From positions 1-31,391 of IMG/VR virus record IMGVR_UViG_3300044620_000987: a DNA stretch of 31,391 bases. One strand, 5' to 3'. This stretch comes from a virus. Position numbers and translations under genes: made by a program. This document shows positions 29,644 to 31,391 of the stretch, in pieces. Under the pieces are notes generated by a model that was given only the letters and a program-made list of their open reading frames with translations, was not told where the DNA came from and searched no databases. How positions within the stretch are numbered: position 1 is the first letter of the stretch; every line of letters begins with the position of its first letter.

Positions 29644-30253
29644 TTTATCGCCAATACAGTGGTTGTTTGAAAAGTACGTTGAGAAATTAACTATCGACCC
29701 TGAAGATTTACAAATTGCTTTAGATAGAGAAAAGAAACAATTTAAAGATGCTAAAGCTGCACGTAAACTAAGGTACGCTCTGTCAAAAGAGCGTGCTTTA
29801 GTTAACGAGCTACAGTCTCAAGTATTTACACTGAAGAGTAAAGTAAATAATCGAAAGTCAAGAGAAAATACTCGAGTTATAGAAGACTTTTTTGTCAAGT
29901 GTAAGGTTGACAAAGTCAATCCAAAATTCAAGATAGAGCTTGACGAAATTTTAGCGGATGAATGTGCTGTACCAATACAGGCTATAAGACTTGCATCTCG
30001 TAAAAGAGACATAGTTTTCGCCAGACAAATTGGTTGTTACATATTGTGGAAATACTATCCTATGAGATATAGTATATTGTCTCTTAACAATATTGCTGCT
30101 CATTTTGGTTACGTAGACCATACAACTGCTTTACACGCTATTAGAGTTGTAGAAGATAAGTTGAGTTTACATCGCTCTTCTGAAGCTGCAACAATACGTA
30201 GAATTATTGACAAAGTTAAACTACTTGTAGAAGAAACACCCGTTATTGCTTAG
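29618..30253 (+). CDS. DnaA domain IV-like replication/initiation protein
   Basis: 211 residues from ATG 29618, chosen over a TTG three codons earlier. A helical, probably coiled-coil segment spans 33-85. The C-terminal 80 residues follow the DnaA domain IV pattern: an ARQIGCYILWKYYPM helix, a SLNNIAAHFGYVDHTT helix-turn-helix, and ALHAIRVVEDKL, with DHTTALHA at 167-174 as the DnaA-box-recognition signature. No AAA+ domain is present. It probably binds DNA at an origin or promoters, perhaps using DnaA-box-like sites. It is the last gene before the strand switch; its stop codon lies in the loop of the terminator. Confidence 0.7.
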   Translation: MTSNDASDDLSPIQWLFEKYVEKLTIDPEDLQIALDREKKQFKDAKAARKLRYALSKERALVNELQSQVFTLKSKVNNRKSRENTRVIEDFFVKCKVDKVNPKFKIELDEILADECAVPIQAIRLASRKRDIVFARQIGCYILWKYYPMRYSILSLNNIAAHFGYVDHTTALHAIRVVEDKLSLHRSSEAATIRRIIDKVKLLVEETPVIA

Positions 30254-30278
30254 GCGATAGCGGGTGTTTTTATTTTAT
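30234..30278 (+). terminator. convergent terminator containing the upstream stop codon
   Basis: AAACACC (30234-30240) and CGTTATTGC (30241-30249) pair continuously with GCGATAGCG and GGTGTTT (30254-30269), about 16 bp with some G-T pairs, closed by TTAG, in which TAG is the stop of the DnaA-like gene. A T tract follows on the plus strand; the minus-strand tail (TTTCTTCT) is weaker. It separates convergent operons. Confidence 0.85.
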
Positions 30279-31391
30279 CGTTTGTATCCAGATATAGCTT
30301 TATCTTGGTCAAATACTTCAAACACTTTACGTAATTGAGTCATTCCTTGTAAGAACCCCGATGAATAGTACAAGAAAGGTGTTTTATCTCTAGGACTATC
30401 CTCACCAAAAATTAAGTCCCTGGTCTCATCTATACCATTTTCAAACACATTTTTAGCTTTACGTATCATACCTAATACTGGTATAGGGTTCTGAAATAAA
30501 TAACCACCTTCTGTAGGGTCTACAGAGAACATCATTTCCTGTTGTAACTTAGCTATAGTTTTTAAAGCAATGCGAACAGCTTTATTCTCTTTATAAGAAA
30601 ACTCATCGTCATCATCCGCATGTGCGCCTGCAAACATGATTATAGCCATAAGACCTAACAACATACGCAATTCAACCATAGCAGCTCTGTATTGAGCTAC
30701 TTTGATTTCTTTAAACTCCTCAAATGATATTTTATCTAGATGAGGATTTTTTTCCATGATTCTATCGTACTGTTTTTTAAGAAACTCATCATTATACCTG
30801 CTAAAGAAATTTAAACTACCTTTCTTAGTAGTTCCTTTAACGTCTGTACTTAACAGCCCCATTGACGCTACATCTAAAGCAACTTTACCTATTCGTGGTA
30901 GTAACACGTCTTTAGCATAAAAAAGTACGCCTAACTCTTTAACAGCTTCGAGATTAGTATCAGCCAATAAACTACGCCACCTACCCCATTGAACTGAATC
31001 TGTAGCTGACTTGTACTTAAGTTTACCAAAACGCTCTTTAAGAATGCCGGGCATCCACGTACGGTACTGAGAAATAAGTTTACCTAATAAACGTTGTTGA
31101 TACCATGCAATATCGTCAGCAGACATTTCACCTTTAATACCTCGGCTAATCTCTTTAATAGCTGAACGTATATCTACCTGTAACTTATTTAGTTGCTCTT
31201 CGGGAATATCTTTAAATTTAATGTCTTCACCATCAAATGTAATTAAATCTAGTAAAGGTGTATAATGTTTTTGAAGTCCCGGTTTATTTAAACGTACAAT
31301 ACGTTTAGTGTCAGTATCCCAACCATAATTTTGTAAAACATTACCTGTTAATACATCATCAATTATATCAGAACCTTTTCTATAACCGTAG
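30275..31391 (-). CDS. C-terminal part of a large, probably virion, protein (partial)
   Basis: The frame stays open through the window edge, so at least 371 residues are visible and the N-terminus is missing; the ATG at 31126 is internal. Visible features: long amphipathic helices, one hydrophobic segment MLLGLMAIIMFAGAHA, an acidic DDDDE run just after it, and proline/glycine turns (PIPVLGMIRKAKNVF). In crAss-like phages the genes convergent to the replication block encode giant virion proteins and the virion RNA polymerase; this tail fits such a protein, but no catalytic motif is visible, so the specific identity is open. Confidence 0.65.
   Translation of the reverse strand, partial: YGYRKGSDIIDDVLTGNVLQNYGWDTDTKRIVRLNKPGLQKHYTPLLDLITFDGEDIKFKDIPEEQLNKLQVDIRSAIKEISRGIKGEMSADDIAWYQQRLLGKLISQYRTWMPGILKERFGKLKYKSATDSVQWGRWRSLLADTNLEAVKELGVLFYAKDVLLPRIGKVALDVASMGLLSTDVKGTTKKGSLNFFSRYNDEFLKKQYDRIMEKNPHLDKISFEEFKEIKVAQYRAAMVELRMLLGLMAIIMFAGAHADDDDEFSYKENKAVRIALKTIAKLQQEMMFSVDPTEGGYLFQNPIPVLGMIRKAKNVFENGIDETRDLIFGEDSPRDKTPFLYYSSGFLQGMTQLRKVFEVFDQDKAISGYKR

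Noticed and set aside
1-31391. Stop-codon reassignment as in some crAss-like phages
   Set aside because: Long genes are open in the standard code, and TAA, TAG (for example at 7343 and 30253) and TGA all end genes at sensible positions. One tRNA-like gene (10871) could be read as having a TTA anticodon, but its loop is irregular.
1-31391. CRISPR array, insertion sequence or integrase
   Set aside because: No regularly spaced repeats, transposase, integrase or terminal inverted repeats were seen.

Overview
The window reads as about 31 kb of a tailed-phage genome, most likely a crAss-like phage (Crassvirales) or close relative infecting a Bacteroidota host. The reasons are: AT-rich dense small genes with A-rich start contexts and mostly no Shine-Dalgarno motif; one good Bacteroidota-type -7 promoter box (TAnnTTTG, 8417-8424); a replication module containing a DnaB-like helicase, TOPRIM primase, family A DNA polymerase, ThyX, PD-(D/E)XK nucleases and rIIA/rIIB-like proteins; and a switch to the opposite strand at 30.25 kb into the C-terminal part of a large, probably virion, protein. 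The lineage is inferred from gene content; no similarity search was run. The standard bacterial code fits: TAA, TAG and TGA all serve as ordinary stops.

Layout. 1-11.2 kb is RNA-rich: tRNAs and tRNA-like elements (751, 5062, 5822, 6778, 7387, 10460, 10871, 10947) alternate with small genes and with non-coding blocks full of perfect long-range stems (about 1135-2240, 4605-5060, 5150-5403, 7685-8375, 10389-10451, 11042-11147). Embedded here are a small lipoprotein/membrane pair, a MoxR-like AAA+ ATPase with a possible VWA-like partner (2971-4589), an OB-like protein (5407), a frameshifted HTH-like gene (5932), and a recombination module of a Sak4-like ATPase plus a probable SSB (8445-10382). 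11.2-12.5 kb encodes an exported protein, a membrane-anchored glucosaminidase-like lysozyme and a small protein.

12.5-18.1 kb is a tightly overlapping operon: DnaB-like helicase, primase, a small protein, rIIA-like GHKL ATPase and rIIB-like protein, closed by a strong terminator. 18.2-30.25 kb is a second long operon. It begins with small accessory proteins (one pair of tandem paralogues, one AP2-like protein), continues with nucleotide metabolism (ThyX, dCMP deaminase), a macro-domain protein, a resolvase-like nuclease, DNA polymerase, a RecB-like nuclease and a MazZ-like dNTP hydrolase, and ends with a DnaA domain IV-like protein. Many genes overlap by ATGA or a few bases, implying translational coupling. 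A strong hairpin at 30234-30278 separates the two convergent transcription units.

Most unusual are the large structured RNA blocks, which recall giant phage RNAs such as GOLLD and ROOL but were not identified as either, and a set of tRNA-like genes with intact acceptor stems and T arms but irregular or expanded middles. Protein functions come from motifs read by eye; RNA structures come from stems found by eye, without energy calculation or covariation.
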